The position numbers were made by a program, and so were the translations under genes. The notes under the pieces were generated by a model, which saw nothing but the letters and a program-made list of their open reading frames with translations, did not search any database and had not been told where the DNA came from. This document shows positions 25,169 to 33,838 of a stretch of 36,479 nt of DNA, in pieces; the first letter of the stretch is position 1, and each line of letters starts with the position of its first letter. The stretch comes from Lachnospiraceae bacterium (lineage in GTDB: Bacteria; Bacillota; Clostridia; Lachnospirales; Lachnospiraceae): assembly GCA_014804445.1 (NCBI GenBank), contig JAAUZU010000017.1, positions 116,237-152,715 of the forward strand, given 5' to 3'.

Positions 25169-25255
25169 GAGAATTTGCGGGGCAAATTCTCTTATAGGCA
25201 AAACATAGCAATTCTTAGTCAACGTATTCTGCTGACTTAGAATTTCTTTTTGCCT
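25169..25255 (-). repeat. Double-hairpin intergenic element, family 3, copy 3
   Basis: Between rpsZ and rpsH, beginning 2 nt after the rpsZ stop on the minus strand. Hairpin one: arm 25248-25255 with 25196-25203 (AGGCAAAA / TTTTGCCT), 25239-25246 with 25208-25215 (one mismatch), and 25233-25237 with 25217-25221 (AGTCA / TGACT). Hairpin two: 10-bp GAGAATTTGC palindrome, 25169-25178 with 25182-25191. Two further partial AGAATTTGC segments at about 25115-25142 look like remnants of the second hairpin. Confidence 0.78.
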
Positions 25256-25257
25256 TT

Positions 25258-25443
25258 TTACCAACTGGCTTTCTTCACTCCGGGAATCTGTCCCTTATAT
25301 GCCAGTTCGCGGAAGCAAATTCTGCAAATTCCATATTTTCTCAAAACAGAATGAGGGCGACCGCAAATCTTGCAGCGCGTATAAGCTCTTGTGGAGAACT
25401 TGGGTTTACGCTGCTGTTTTAATTTCATAGATGTCTTAGCCAT
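25258..25443 (-). CDS. rpsZ: 30S ribosomal protein S14, zinc-binding type
   Basis: 61 aa, the short type Z S14 with zinc ligands C24, C27, C40 and C43 ([22 protein letters not shown]) and C-terminus [11 protein letters not shown]. It lies in the 30S head. It is 14 nt after rplE. Some annotations call this gene rpsN. Confidence 0.97.
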   Translation of the reverse strand: MAKTSMKLKQQRKPKFSTRAYTRCKICGRPHSVLRKYGICRICFRELAYKGQIPGVKKASW

Positions 25444-25457
25444 GAATTTACCTCCTG

Positions 25458-25997
25458 TTATTTAGCGAAAGGCATGTTGAATAATCTCAGCAATTCACGT
25501 GCCTCTTCGTCTGTTTTTGCAGTTGTTACGAAAATGATATCCATACCTCTTACTTTGTCAATCTTATCATATTCGATTTCAGGGAAGATAATCTGTTCCT
25601 TGATACCAAGTGCATAGTTACCTCTTCCGTCAAATGCATTGGGATTTACGCCTCTGAAGTCACGTACACGGGGTAACGCCAGATTTACCAGGCGGTCTAA
25701 AAACTCATACATCTTCTCGCCGCGCAGGGTTGTTTTACAGCCGATTGACATACCTTCACGGATTTTGAAGTTAGCTACGGAATTCTTTGCCTTTGTCAGG
25801 ACTGCTTTCTGACCGGTAATGGTCTCCATGTCCTTTACAGCGCTTTCCAAAACCTTTGCGTTTTCCTTCGCTTCGCCAACGCCCATGTTGACAACAATTT
25901 TGTCAAGCTTGGGAACTTCCATCACATTCTTGTAGCCAAACTTCTTAGTCATTGCTGCAACGATTTCGTCTTTATACAAATCTTTCAGTCTGCTCAC
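25458..25997 (-). CDS. rplE: 50S ribosomal protein L5
   Basis: 179 aa with [57 protein letters not shown] and C-terminal [11 protein letters not shown]5 binds 5S rRNA and contacts P-site tRNA. It lies 23 nt after rplX. Length is normal. Confidence 0.98.
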   Translation of the reverse strand: MSRLKDLYKDEIVAAMTKKFGYKNVMEVPKLDKIVVNMGVGEAKENAKVLESAVKDMETITGQKAVLTKAKNSVANFKIREGMSIGCKTTLRGEKMYEFLDRLVNLALPRVRDFRGVNPNAFDGRGNYALGIKEQIIFPEIEYDKIDKVRGMDIIFVTTAKTDEEARELLRLFNMPFAK

Positions 25998-26020
25998 GTT
26001 TATTTCCTCCTTCCCTGCTG

Positions 26021-26332
26021 TTAGTCAATCACTTCACCGGTTGATTTGGCAAAACGTACTTTCTTTCCGTTTTCTACCTTGAAACCGATTCTGGTTGCTT
26101 TTCCTTTATGAACGTACATAACGTTGGACAAATCGAGCGGTGCTTCCTTCTGCAGGATTCCGCCGTTGGGATTTGCCTGTGAAGGCTTTGCATGCTTTGT
26201 AATCATGTTTACACCTTCTACGATAACCTTATTGTTCTTTCTGTCAATGGCAATAACCTTGCCTTCCTTGCCATTATCCTTACCGGTGATTACTTTAACG
26301 GTATCACCCTTTTTGATTTTTAACGTAGCCAT
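26021..26332 (-). CDS. rplX: 50S ribosomal protein L24
   Basis: 103 aa with an N-terminal KOW barrel ([20 protein letters not shown]) and [20 protein letters not shown], and a C-terminal [21 protein letters not shown]24 starts 50S assembly by binding the 5' region of 23S rRNA. It lies 11 nt after rplN. Confidence 0.98.
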   Translation of the reverse strand: MATLKIKKGDTVKVITGKDNGKEGKVIAIDRKNNKVIVEGVNMITKHAKPSQANPNGGILQKEAPLDLSNVMYVHKGKATRIGFKVENGKKVRFAKSTGEVID

Positions 26333-26343
26333 GCAGTACCTCC

Positions 26344-26712
26344 TTATAATACTTCGGGAGCGAGGGAAACAATTTTCATGAACTGTTTCTCACGAAGCTC
26401 TCTAGCTACCGGTCCAAAGATACGAGTTCCTCTCGGTGTCTTGTCATCTTTGATAATTACGGCAGCATTTTCATCAAATTTGATGTAAGAACCGTCTTTA
26501 CGGCGTGCGCCTTTCACGGTACGAACGACAACAGCCTTTACCACATCGCCCTTCTTTACAACGCCGCCTGGTGTTGCATCTTTAACAGAGGCAACTATAA
26601 TATCGCCAATCTGTGCATATCTTCTTGTTGAGCCGCCCATAACCCTGATGCAGAGAAGTTCCTTGGCGCCTGTGTTATCAGCAACTTTCAGTCTGCTCTC
26701 CTGCTGAACCAT
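26344..26712 (-). CDS. rplN: 50S ribosomal protein L14
   Basis: 122 aa, the exact family length, with [60 protein letters not shown] and C-terminal [10 protein letters not shown]14 contributes to an intersubunit bridge and is the site of RsfS binding. It lies 50 nt after rpsQ. Confidence 0.98.
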   Translation of the reverse strand: MVQQESRLKVADNTGAKELLCIRVMGGSTRRYAQIGDIIVASVKDATPGGVVKKGDVVKAVVVRTVKGARRKDGSYIKFDENAAVIIKDDKTPRGTRIFGPVARELREKQFMKIVSLAPEVL

Positions 26713-26762
26713 ATTTATTCTCCTTCCAATATAGTAACCGTACGATTATTTCGCGAGCCGAT

Positions 26763-27017
26763 TTATTTCGCTCTCTCAACGATTTCAACAAGTCTCCATC
26801 TTTTATCCTTGGACAAAGGTCTTGTCTCCATTACCTTAACGGTATCGCCGATATTACATTCGTTGTTCTCATCATGTGCCTTCAATTTGTAAGTATCCTT
26901 TACGATTTTCTTGTAAAGAGGATGCTTTACACGGTTCTCGATAGCAACAACGATTGTCTTATCCATTTTATTGCTTACCACTTTGCCGGTACGTGTTTTT
27001 CTCAAATTTCTTTCCAC
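26763..27017 (-). CDS. rpsQ: 30S ribosomal protein S17
   Basis: 84 aa, an OB fold with [39 protein letters not shown] and a C-terminal [20 protein letters not shown]17 binds helices 7 and 11 of 16S rRNA. The 69-nt spacer before it holds a short GC-rich inverted repeat (GCCCGC / GCGGGC). Confidence 0.97.
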   Translation of the reverse strand: MERNLRKTRTGKVVSNKMDKTIVVAIENRVKHPLYKKIVKDTYKLKAHDENNECNIGDTVKVMETRPLSKDKRWRLVEIVERAK

Positions 27018-27086
27018 GGTTAAATCTCCTTTCTGAAATTCCGCCCGCCCTGCGGGCTATCTGAAATGATAAGGAACGCTCCAATA

Positions 27087-27290
27087 TTAAGCATTTGCCT
27101 TCTGTGTCATAATGGTCTGGATACGGGCAATGTTCTTTCTTACTTCTTTGATTCTGGCCGTATTATCCAACTGGTTCGTTGCGTTCTGGAATCTCAAATT
27201 GAAAAGTTCTTTTTTAGCAGCGACTAATTCGTTTGCCAATTCTGCTTCTGATTTATTTCTCAAATCTTCTACATACTTACTCGTTTTCAT
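27087..27290 (-). CDS. rpmC: 50S ribosomal protein L29
   Basis: 67 aa from ATG 27290 ([20 protein letters not shown]), followed by [20 protein letters not shown], the L29 signature. It is two long helices near the exit tunnel. The open frame extends 39 codons upstream through rplP, but that part is antisense to nothing and out of family, so I rejected it. It overlaps the rplP 3' end by 14 nt, so the two are coupled. Confidence 0.96.
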   Translation of the reverse strand: MKTSKYVEDLRNKSEAELANELVAAKKELFNLRFQNATNQLDNTARIKEVRKNIARIQTIMTQKANA

Positions 27291-27717
27291 TTGACACACC
27301 GCCTTCCAAATCTGCTTTAGAAACAATCTTACACTTACAAGGGAGTTTGTGCATTGCAAGACGTAATGCTTCTTTTGCAGCTTCCTCGGGAACTCCTGCG
27401 ATCTCAAACATTACACGTCCAGGTTTCACAACTGCTACCCAGTATTCCAGGGAACCCTTACCGGAACCCATACGTGTTTCTGCCGGCTTTGCCGTAACCG
27501 GTTTGTCCGGGAAAATCTTGATCCAGACTTTACCGGTACGCTTTGTATAACGTGTCAGTGCAATACGGGCTGCCTCTATCTGGTTTGACTTAATCCAGCA
27601 AGGTTCTGTAGCTACCAGACCGTACTCGCCATAAGTAAGCGTGTTGCCTCTTAAAGCCTTGCCTGCCATACTGCCACGGAATTGTTTACGACGTTTTACT
27701 CTCTTAGGCATTAACAT
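27277..27717 (-). CDS. rplP: 50S ribosomal protein L16
   Basis: 146 aa with [40 protein letters not shown] and [21 protein letters not shown]16 positions A-site tRNA on the 50S. The ATG is 2 nt after the rpsC stop with GGGAGCG upstream. Confidence 0.98.
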   Translation of the reverse strand: MLMPKRVKRRKQFRGSMAGKALRGNTLTYGEYGLVATEPCWIKSNQIEAARIALTRYTKRTGKVWIKIFPDKPVTAKPAETRMGSGKGSLEYWVAVVKPGRVMFEIAGVPEEAAKEALRLAMHKLPCKCKIVSKADLEGGVSNENE

Positions 27718-27719
27718 AA

Positions 27720-28373
27720 CTATTTCTCGCTCCCTTCCTTGTTTTTAGTGGGAAGAACTTCGCCTTTGTATATCCATACCTTAACGCCAACCTTGCCGTA
27801 TGTGGTGTCAGCCTCAGCGAAGCCGTAATCAATATCTGCTCTCAAAGTCTGAAGAGGAATGGTTCCCTCGCTGTAAAACTCGGTACGAGCCATATCAGCA
27901 CCACCCAGACGTCCTGAGCAGGAGGTCTTGATTCCCAGTGCACCGGCCTTCATGGTTCTGCCCATGCAGGACTTCATTGCACGTCTGAAGGATACACGGT
28001 TTTCAAGCTGCTGCGCGATATTCTCTGCAACAAGCTGCGCATCCTTGTCGGGTCTCTTGATTTCCTTGATATCAACAAGAACCTTCTTGTCTGTAAGCTT
28101 TGCAAGCTCATTCTTGGTTACTTCGATTTCTGCACCGCCCTTGCCGATTACAACGCCGGGCTTTGCTGTGTAAATCACAACCTTAACCCTGTCGGATGCT
28201 CTTTCAATCTCAATCTTGGAAACACCGGCAGCATATAATTTCTTTTTCAGGTACTTTCTGATGTTATAATCTTCAACTAAATAGTCAGCGAATTCTGCTT
28301 CAGCGTACCATTTGGAATCCCAATCTTTAATAACACCGACTCTAAGGCCGTGAGGATTAACTTTCTGTCCCAT
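27720..28373 (-). CDS. rpsC: 30S ribosomal protein S3
   Basis: 217 aa with [20 protein letters not shown], the type II KH motif [19 protein letters not shown] and C-terminal [17 protein letters not shown]3 lines the mRNA entry channel. It lies 22 nt after rplV. Length is normal. Confidence 0.98.
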   Translation of the reverse strand: MGQKVNPHGLRVGVIKDWDSKWYAEAEFADYLVEDYNIRKYLKKKLYAAGVSKIEIERASDRVKVVIYTAKPGVVIGKGGAEIEVTKNELAKLTDKKVLVDIKEIKRPDKDAQLVAENIAQQLENRVSFRRAMKSCMGRTMKAGALGIKTSCSGRLGGADMARTEFYSEGTIPLQTLRADIDYGFAEADTTYGKVGVKVWIYKGEVLPTKNKEGSEK

Positions 28374-28395
28374 AAATACTAAGCTCCCTTCCTTC

Positions 28396-28785
28396 CTACT
28401 TCTTCTCGTCCAAAACGATGGTAATGTGGCTCATCTGCTTTTCAATCCTGTAAGCCCGGCCCTGTGCCCTGGGTCTTACTCTCTTCATTGTAGGTCCTTT
28501 GTTTGCAAAGCACTCTGCAATATACAGGTTTGAAGGATTGAGGCCGTTGTTATTCTCAGCATTCGCAATTGCTGACTCTAACAGCTTCTTTATAACGCCG
28601 GAAGCATATCTGGGATTGTAGGTCAGAACTGCAAGCGCAGTCTGTACATCTTTGCCTCTGATGGCATCCAGTACGAAACATGCCTTCTGAACAGAAACCC
28701 TTGCGTAAGATAACTTTGCAGAAGGTCTTGTATCTTTCTGAGCATTTCTTTCTCTCTTAATTTGACTTCTATGTCCTTTAGCCAT
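28396..28785 (-). CDS. rplV: 50S ribosomal protein L22
   Basis: 129 aa with [40 protein letters not shown] and the tunnel-lining loop ending [20 protein letters not shown]. An N-terminal basic extension of about 15 residues precedes the core. It lies 52 nt after rpsS. Confidence 0.97.
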   Translation of the reverse strand: MAKGHRSQIKRERNAQKDTRPSAKLSYARVSVQKACFVLDAIRGKDVQTALAVLTYNPRYASGVIKKLLESAIANAENNNGLNPSNLYIAECFANKGPTMKRVRPRAQGRAYRIEKQMSHITIVLDEKK

Positions 28786-28837
28786 AGAATTGTCCTCCTT
28801 TCAACTTGTCGTTCGGGCAGCGCCCTAAACTCTCCGT

Positions 28838-29119
28838 TTATCTTACCTTGGATTTCTTTTCGTCTTTTCCATGTCCCCTGAAGGTTCTGGTTGCGACAAA
28901 CTCACCAAGCTTGTGTCCTACCATATCTTCTGTTACATATACAGGAACGTGCTTTCTGCCGTCATGTACTGCAAATGTATGACCCACAAAAGAGGGGAAT
29001 ATTGTAGAGCGGCGGGACCAGGTTTTGATAACCTGCTTCTGTCCCGATGCATTCATGGCGTCTACCTTTTTCAGTAAGCTTGCGTCAGCGAACGGTCCTT
29101 TTTTCAGTGATCTAGACAT
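28838..29119 (-). CDS. rpsS: 30S ribosomal protein S19
   Basis: 93 aa, the family length, with [40 protein letters not shown] and C-terminal [20 protein letters not shown]19 pairs with S13 in the 30S head. It lies 16 nt after rplB. Confidence 0.98.
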   Translation of the reverse strand: MSRSLKKGPFADASLLKKVDAMNASGQKQVIKTWSRRSTIFPSFVGHTFAVHDGRKHVPVYVTEDMVGHKLGEFVATRTFRGHGKDEKKSKVR

Positions 29120-29135
29120 TGTCTTTCCTCCTTAA

Positions 29136-29978
29136 CTATTTGATAGCCTTGCCGTCTCTTCTTCTCACAATCAGCTTATTGGACTTGTTTTTCTTCTTAC
29201 GAGTCTTCAAGCCGAGTGCGGGCTTGCCCCAAGGTGTGCTGGGACCCGGACGTCCGATACCGGTCTTGCCTTCACCACCGCCATGAGGATGGTCGTTGGG
29301 GTTCATAACGGAACCACGGACTGTAGGACGAATACCCATATGGCGCTTACGTCCTGCTTTACCGATATTAATCAGATTGTGGTCAGCATTGCCTACAACA
29401 CCTACTGTTGCCCTGCATACCAGAGGAACCATTCTCATTTCGCCGGAAGGAAGTCTCAGAGTCGCATACTTTCCTTCTTTTGCCATGAGCTGTGCGCTGT
29501 TGCCTGCAGAACGAACGAGCTGTCCGCCTCTGCCGGGATATAATTCAATATTGTGTAACTGGGTACCTACCGGAATCTCGGATAAGGGAAGGCAGTTGCC
29601 TACTCTTACTTCCGCTGTGGCACCGTTCATTACCTTCATGCCGTCTGTCAGGCCTTCGGGTGCAAGAATGTATGCCTTCTGTCCGTCTGCATAACAGATT
29701 AATGCGATGTTTGCTGTTCTGTTAGGATCATACTCGATACCGATTACAGTTGCGGGAATACCGTCTTTGTTTCTCTTGAAATCAATGATTCTGTACTTTC
29801 TTCTGGAACCGCCTCCGCGGTGTCTTACGGTAATCTTACCCTGATTGTTACGGCCGGAATTCTTTGCCAATGATACGCAAAGGGATTTCTCAGGAGTCTT
29901 TTTCGTAATCTCAGAGAAATCAGATCCCGTCATATTTCTTCTGGAAGGTGTATATGGGTTATATGTCTTAATTCCCAT
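29136..29978 (-). CDS. rplB: 50S ribosomal protein L2
   Basis: 280 aa with the RNA-binding and SH3-like domains ([40 protein letters not shown]) and the highly conserved [20 protein letters not shown] near the peptidyl transferase centre. The tail is Lys/Arg-rich as usual. The 79-nt spacer before it holds a GC-rich inverted repeat around 30009-30028. Confidence 0.98.
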   Translation of the reverse strand: MGIKTYNPYTPSRRNMTGSDFSEITKKTPEKSLCVSLAKNSGRNNQGKITVRHRGGGSRRKYRIIDFKRNKDGIPATVIGIEYDPNRTANIALICYADGQKAYILAPEGLTDGMKVMNGATAEVRVGNCLPLSEIPVGTQLHNIELYPGRGGQLVRSAGNSAQLMAKEGKYATLRLPSGEMRMVPLVCRATVGVVGNADHNLINIGKAGRKRHMGIRPTVRGSVMNPNDHPHGGGEGKTGIGRPGPSTPWGKPALGLKTRKKKNKSNKLIVRRRDGKAIK

Positions 29979-30057
29979 TGTTGTATCTCCTTTACTTGTG
30001 ATTATTTGCGCAGCGCCCTGCGCCGCATACCTTAACCTGCCGGATATTCAGCCGATT

Positions 30058-30357
30058 TTATAAACCTGCAAAAATCTCGATATCCTTGCTGTCGTCCGTG
30101 AGCTGTACGATGGCTTTTTTGGTCTTGGCGGTCTTTCCATAGGTCATGCCGCGTCTCTTGGTCTTGCCTTCGCAGTTCATGGTGTTTACTTTCTTCACCT
30201 TGGTGCCGTCGAACATTTTTTCAACAGCTTCCTTGATCTGTGACTTGTTTGCTTCCGGATGAACCAGAAAAGTATATTTCTTCTCGCCCATACCAGCCAT
30301 ACTCTTTTCAGTGATAACCGGTTTGAGGATTACGTCATAATATTTAATGTCCGCCAT
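30058..30357 (-). CDS. rplW: 50S ribosomal protein L23
   Basis: 99 aa from ATG 30357 ([20 protein letters not shown]), at good distance from GAGGAGGT; the frame extends nine codons upstream without a site. [20 protein letters not shown] and [20 protein letters not shown] are typical. L23 forms the docking site for trigger factor and SRP at the tunnel exit. It overlaps the rplD 3' end by 14 nt. Confidence 0.97.
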   Translation of the reverse strand: MADIKYYDVILKPVITEKSMAGMGEKKYTFLVHPEANKSQIKEAVEKMFDGTKVKKVNTMNCEGKTKRRGMTYGKTAKTKKAIVQLTDDSKDIEIFAGL

Positions 30358-30994
30358 TACCGTATACCTCCTCAATCTTCTCAACAGCAGCCTTGGTTAT
30401 CACCAGCTTGTCAGCGTTCACCACGTCATATACGTTGATGGTGTTTGTCATCGCCGTCTTCACCTCAGGAAGATTCCTTGCGGAAAGAACCACGGTTTTG
30501 TAACGGTCGTCAGTGATATTATCCTTTGATAACACAACCAGTGCTTTGCCTGCGTTCAGGTTATCCATAACTGCCTTAAACTTTTTGGTCTTGATTTCAT
30601 CAAACTGCAGCTCGTCAACCACGATAAGCTTGTTGTCATTCACTTTGCTGGTCAGAGCAGATGTTAATGCAGCTCTCTTTTCTTTCTTGTTTAACTTGAA
30701 AGAGTAATCTCTCGGTACGGGAGCGAATACCACGCCGCCGCCCTTCCACTGCGGTGCTCTGATGGAACCCTGTCTTGCATGACCGGTTCCTTTCTGTCTC
30801 CAGGGCTTTCTTCCGCCGCCGGATACCTCGGAACGAGTCTTTGCCTTCTGCGTTCCCTGACGTTTATTTGCAAGGTGCTGTACGACTGCCATGTGAACTA
30901 AATGCTCATTTATCTTGGCGCCGAAAACGGCATCGCTCAATTCGATTGTGCCGACTTCCTTGCCTTCCATGTTAAAAACAGATACGTTTGCCAT
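30344..30994 (-). CDS. rplD: 50S ribosomal protein L4
   Basis: 216 aa with [20 protein letters not shown], the tunnel-reaching loop [20 protein letters not shown] and C-terminal [20 protein letters not shown]. In gamma-proteobacteria L4 also represses the S10 operon by acting on its leader, and an L4 leader has been described in Bacillales. The rpsJ leader here could be a target (inference). It lies 33 nt after rplC. Confidence 0.97.
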   Translation of the reverse strand: MANVSVFNMEGKEVGTIELSDAVFGAKINEHLVHMAVVQHLANKRQGTQKAKTRSEVSGGGRKPWRQKGTGHARQGSIRAPQWKGGGVVFAPVPRDYSFKLNKKEKRAALTSALTSKVNDNKLIVVDELQFDEIKTKKFKAVMDNLNAGKALVVLSKDNITDDRYKTVVLSARNLPEVKTAMTNTINVYDVVNADKLVITKAAVEKIEEVYGNGGH

Positions 30995-31027
30995 CTCTGT
31001 TAAGTCCTCCTTTCATCTAGACCCGTG

Positions 31028-31711
31028 TTAAGCTTCCACCTTAACGGTTTCTTTGATTGTCACTAAAGCCTTCTTAGGTCCGGGTACCGCACCTTTTACT
31101 AAAAGTAAGTTTTTCTCAGCATCCACTCTTACTACTTCCAGATTCTGAACCGTTACTTTTACGCAGCCCATATGTCCGGGCATTCCTTTTCCCTTAAACA
31201 CGCGGCTGGGAGAGGAGCAGGCGCCGTTGGAACCCTGATGACGATGGAATTTGGAGCCGTGCGCCATAGGTCCTCTGTGCTGTCCGAATCTCTTGATAGC
31301 ACCCTGGAATCCTTTACCCTTTGAAATAGCGGAAGCGTCCACCTTGTCGCCTGCGGCAAAGATATCTGCCTTAATTTCTGCGCCAAGTGCATATTCCTCT
31401 GCGTTTTCAAACTTAAATTCCCTGAGATATCTCTTGGATGTCACGCCGGCTTTCTTGAAATGTCCCTGCAGAGCCTTAGGTGTGCCGTGTGCATGGATAA
31501 TCTCTTTTTTGCCGCTTGCATCCTTGTTGATAATTCTGTCCTTCTTGTCAACGAAGCCTACCTGTACAGCGCTGTAACCGTCATTCTCGACCGTCTTAAC
31601 CTGCGTTACCACACAGGGACCTGCCTGAAGTACCGTTACGGGAACAAGTACGCCGTCTTCATTGAAGATTTGAGTCATTCCGACTTTTGTTGCCAAAATT
31701 GCTTTTTTCAT
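31028..31711 (-). CDS. rplC: 50S ribosomal protein L3
   Basis: 227 aa with [40 protein letters not shown] and [20 protein letters not shown]. The central loop reaches the peptidyl transferase centre. AACAGGAGGAAAAC precedes the ATG. The 83-nt spacer before it contains a GGACGC/GCGTCC hairpin. Confidence 0.97.
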   Translation of the reverse strand: MKKAILATKVGMTQIFNEDGVLVPVTVLQAGPCVVTQVKTVENDGYSAVQVGFVDKKDRIINKDASGKKEIIHAHGTPKALQGHFKKAGVTSKRYLREFKFENAEEYALGAEIKADIFAAGDKVDASAISKGKGFQGAIKRFGQHRGPMAHGSKFHRHQGSNGACSSPSRVFKGKGMPGHMGCVKVTVQNLEVVRVDAEKNLLLVKGAVPGPKKALVTIKETVKVEA

Positions 31712-31794
31712 GTTTTCCTCCTGTTTGTTCTACAGCGGGACGCACCGCGGCGTCCATACTAGTAGGGGATATTGTTTGGTCTTATCAAGAGAAA

Positions 31795-32115
31795 TTATTT
31801 GGTCTTCATCTTGATATCAATGTAAACGCCTGCGGGCATTTCCAATCTCTGCAACGCATCAACCGTCTTCTGGGTCGGTGCAATGATATCAATCAGTCTC
31901 TTGTGGGTTCTCTGCTCGAACTGCTCACGGGAATCCTTGTACTTATGCACTGCCCTTAAGATAGTAACCACTTCCTTCTTAGTAGGAAGAGGTACCGGTC
32001 CGCTCACCTGAGAACCGTTCTTCTTAACTGTTTCGATGATTTTCTTGGCAGATGCATCAACCAACTGATGATCATAAGCTTTCAGTGTAATTCTCATTAC
32101 TTGACTTGTTGCCAT
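31795..32115 (-). CDS. rpsJ: 30S ribosomal protein S10 (NusE)
   Basis: 106 aa with [40 protein letters not shown] and [21 protein letters not shown]10 is in the 30S head and also acts in antitermination as NusE. Start ATG 32115 lies 11 nt after AGGAGG; a second ATG at codon 7 would be too distant. It is the first gene of the 21-gene run to secY, transcribed from the promoter at 32385-32413. Confidence 0.97.
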   Translation of the reverse strand: MATSQVMRITLKAYDHQLVDASAKKIIETVKKNGSQVSGPVPLPTKKEVVTILRAVHKYKDSREQFEQRTHKRLIDIIAPTQKTVDALQRLEMPAGVYIDIKMKTK

Positions 32116-32378
32116 AAAAAAAGTCGCCTCCTTTTCGCACTTTTACTTTAAGTACGACAAGCGGTGACTGTACACTCTCCCGTGTGTATCCTGATTACAG
32201 ACACATCATATCTGTTTTCTTTCGTTTCTCACGGTTGTTTCTGCCTTGTGGCAGACATTATTGTCTGTACAGTGACTTGTCGTCAGTTTCCTAACTTGAC
32301 ATTCGCTCCACGGAAAACCTGCCATCCGGCATTACCATTGGCAGCAACCTCGCGTTTCATCGCTATCATGTCACAGCA
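32116..32378 (-). promoter_or_regulatory. Structured leader of the S10 operon
   Basis: About 260 nt of untranslated leader. A long-range helix joins 32276-32283 to 32154-32161 (ACGACAAG / CTTGTCGT) and continues with 32266-32272 to 32068-like partner positions 32168-32174 (CTGTACA / TGTACAG). It closes a domain with an internal TCTGCC/GGCAGA hairpin, and its 3' strand ends 22 nt before the AGGAGG site. No T-run terminator is seen inside. The leader may be the target of autoregulation by a ribosomal protein such as L4; the protein is not determined here. No gene is seen in 32116-32483. Confidence 0.55.
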
Positions 32379-32384
32379 AGGATT

Positions 32385-32413
32385 AGTATACATGGTATTT
32401 TCCAGGATTGCAA
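32385..32413 (-). promoter_or_regulatory. Promoter of the S10 operon
   Basis: TTGCAA (32408-32413), 17 nt, TATACT (32385-32390) on the minus strand. It lies 270 nt upstream of rpsJ and directly downstream of the terminator at 32426-32453. Confidence 0.8.
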
Positions 32414-32425
32414 GGGGTTTTTGAG

Positions 32426-32453
32426 AAAAATTGTATTTTTTTACATACAATTT
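32426..32453 (-). terminator. Terminator after the SGNH-like gene
   Basis: AT-rich 9-bp stem 32428-32436 / 32445-32453 (AAATTGTAT / ATACAATTT) with a T-rich 3' end (ATTTTTCTC) on the minus strand, 30 nt after the stop at 32484. Confidence 0.7.
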
Positions 32454-32483
32454 AAAATTTTCCTTCTCTCCCGCCGATTTCCA

Positions 32484-33539
32484 TCAGTTTTCCGGAAAAT
32501 ATGCGGGAATATCATATTCTATCCATCCTTCTACCAGTCTGCCAAGCCGCTCCAGCTCTTCTTCATAGTTCTGCTCTGTCAGAAGATACTCACTGCCGTT
32601 AAGCTGATTCACAATCCACCGGTTGATATCTGCCGAAAAATGCATGGAATCCATATAAAGGTCCAGATTGCAGACGATATCTTCTGCCGCCAGAAAATTG
32701 TATAAATGTACATTTTCAAATGCCGTCAGCACTTCCGCCGTCCTGCCCATAGCATAAAAATGCTCTTCCAGTCTGCCTGCCCTGTCCTCGGAATCCCACC
32801 ACAGCAGGGAATACGGCGGATAGAAAAAATAAAACTCCGTCTCGGGGTGCGCTTCTGCCATCTGTGCAAGAAGCGATACATTGGCATCGATGGCTTCCTG
32901 CCTGTCTGCCCCAAGCTCTGCCTCATCCGAGACAGGCGGACGTTCATAATGAAGCAACGCGTCTTCTTTCGAAAAGGTTTTATACTGCGCCCAGTTGTAG
33001 CTCGTCCCCTCGTCATAATCCTGCTGCAAGGACACCGCAATCTGATACGGAATAGACTCAAAGAGTACATCCTTATTAAACAGGTAATTGACATCATCCA
33101 AAATATTGTTGTTGTACAGATAAAGCGGCATCCCTGCTCCGGCAAAATGATGCTCCGGTCCTGCACTCAGGGCAGACAAATCCAGATTGTAGAACACATA
33201 CCTGAGCTCATGGTTCTGATACGCTTCCCCTAAATAGTACAGCAAATCCGCTGTGGACGCCGCACTCTTGATTCCCTTAATCGTCGTGCAGCCAAACGCC
33301 TCGTCAAGCCACCTGTTATTGTAATTTTCCGCCATCGAAGAACCGAGCATAAGCCCGTCATATTTAAAATTCCTTATTGTCCCGATACACTGATATTCCG
33401 CTTTGTTGATAACCGCCTTAAGTCCTGCCGCCGGCGCATGGTAATGGTAAAACGGGTCTGCCAGAATGACAACCGCCGCAATCAGCAGCAGAAGTGATAT
33501 TGACTGTATAAAAAAGCGCTTAACAAATTTTTTCTCCAT
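32484..33539 (-). CDS. Membrane-anchored SGNH-hydrolase-like protein
   Basis: 351 aa with one N-terminal hydrophobic helix (about 8-28), then a soluble extracellular domain. GLMLGSSMAENYNN (near 63-76) looks like the block I serine of SGNH/DltD/AlgJ-like proteins, and MDSMHFSADINRW near 307-320 like the Asp-x-x-His block. Such proteins often work with an MBOAT acyltransferase to modify cell-surface polymers. None is adjacent; the IS110 element starts just upstream. AAAGGAGAGCCGCT precedes ATG 33539. The family is assigned from motifs only, and the substrate is unknown. Confidence 0.65.
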   Translation of the reverse strand: MEKKFVKRFFIQSISLLLLIAAVVILADPFYHYHAPAAGLKAVINKAEYQCIGTIRNFKYDGLMLGSSMAENYNNRWLDEAFGCTTIKGIKSAASTADLLYYLGEAYQNHELRYVFYNLDLSALSAGPEHHFAGAGMPLYLYNNNILDDVNYLFNKDVLFESIPYQIAVSLQQDYDEGTSYNWAQYKTFSKEDALLHYERPPVSDEAELGADRQEAIDANVSLLAQMAEAHPETEFYFFYPPYSLLWWDSEDRAGRLEEHFYAMGRTAEVLTAFENVHLYNFLAAEDIVCNLDLYMDSMHFSADINRWIVNQLNGSEYLLTEQNYEEELERLGRLVEGWIEYDIPAYFPEN

Positions 33540-33632
33540 AGCGGCTCTCCTTTCTCTACTACAATATATTTATGGTTAATATCCCTTACAGCCAGTAAGG
33601 AATTATCCATCTTGTTGCTTAAGCTGTATAAT

Positions 33633-33838
33633 GATGGAGCAATAGGTATGTCGGCTTCCTTTCTTGGACTTCGCGTCCGTAAATTAGACTGATAACCAGC
33701 TCCTCATTCGCAGCGTTCGTTTTATGCAGGTTGAACTGCCTTAGGTACGTTCGTGTCACACCACAGTAGATTGAATAGGCAATGAGTAAAACTGGTATTT
33801 ATCCATTGCATAATCAAATTTTAAGGAGTGACAAATTT
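33633..33838 (+). ncRNA. Candidate bridge RNA region of the IS110 element
   Basis: IS110-group elements encode in the left non-coding end a bridge RNA of roughly 180 nt that base-pairs with target and donor DNA. Here a perfect TATAAT at 33627-33632 would start a transcript just inside the left end. Visible pairings are GGAGC (33636-33640) with GCTCC (33699-33703), enclosing GGAC/GTCC (33666-33669 / 33675-33678), and GCAG/CTGC (33726-33729 / 33736-33739). They resemble a series of loops before the transposase start. Guide loops were not resolved because the element ends are unknown. Confidence 0.5.
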
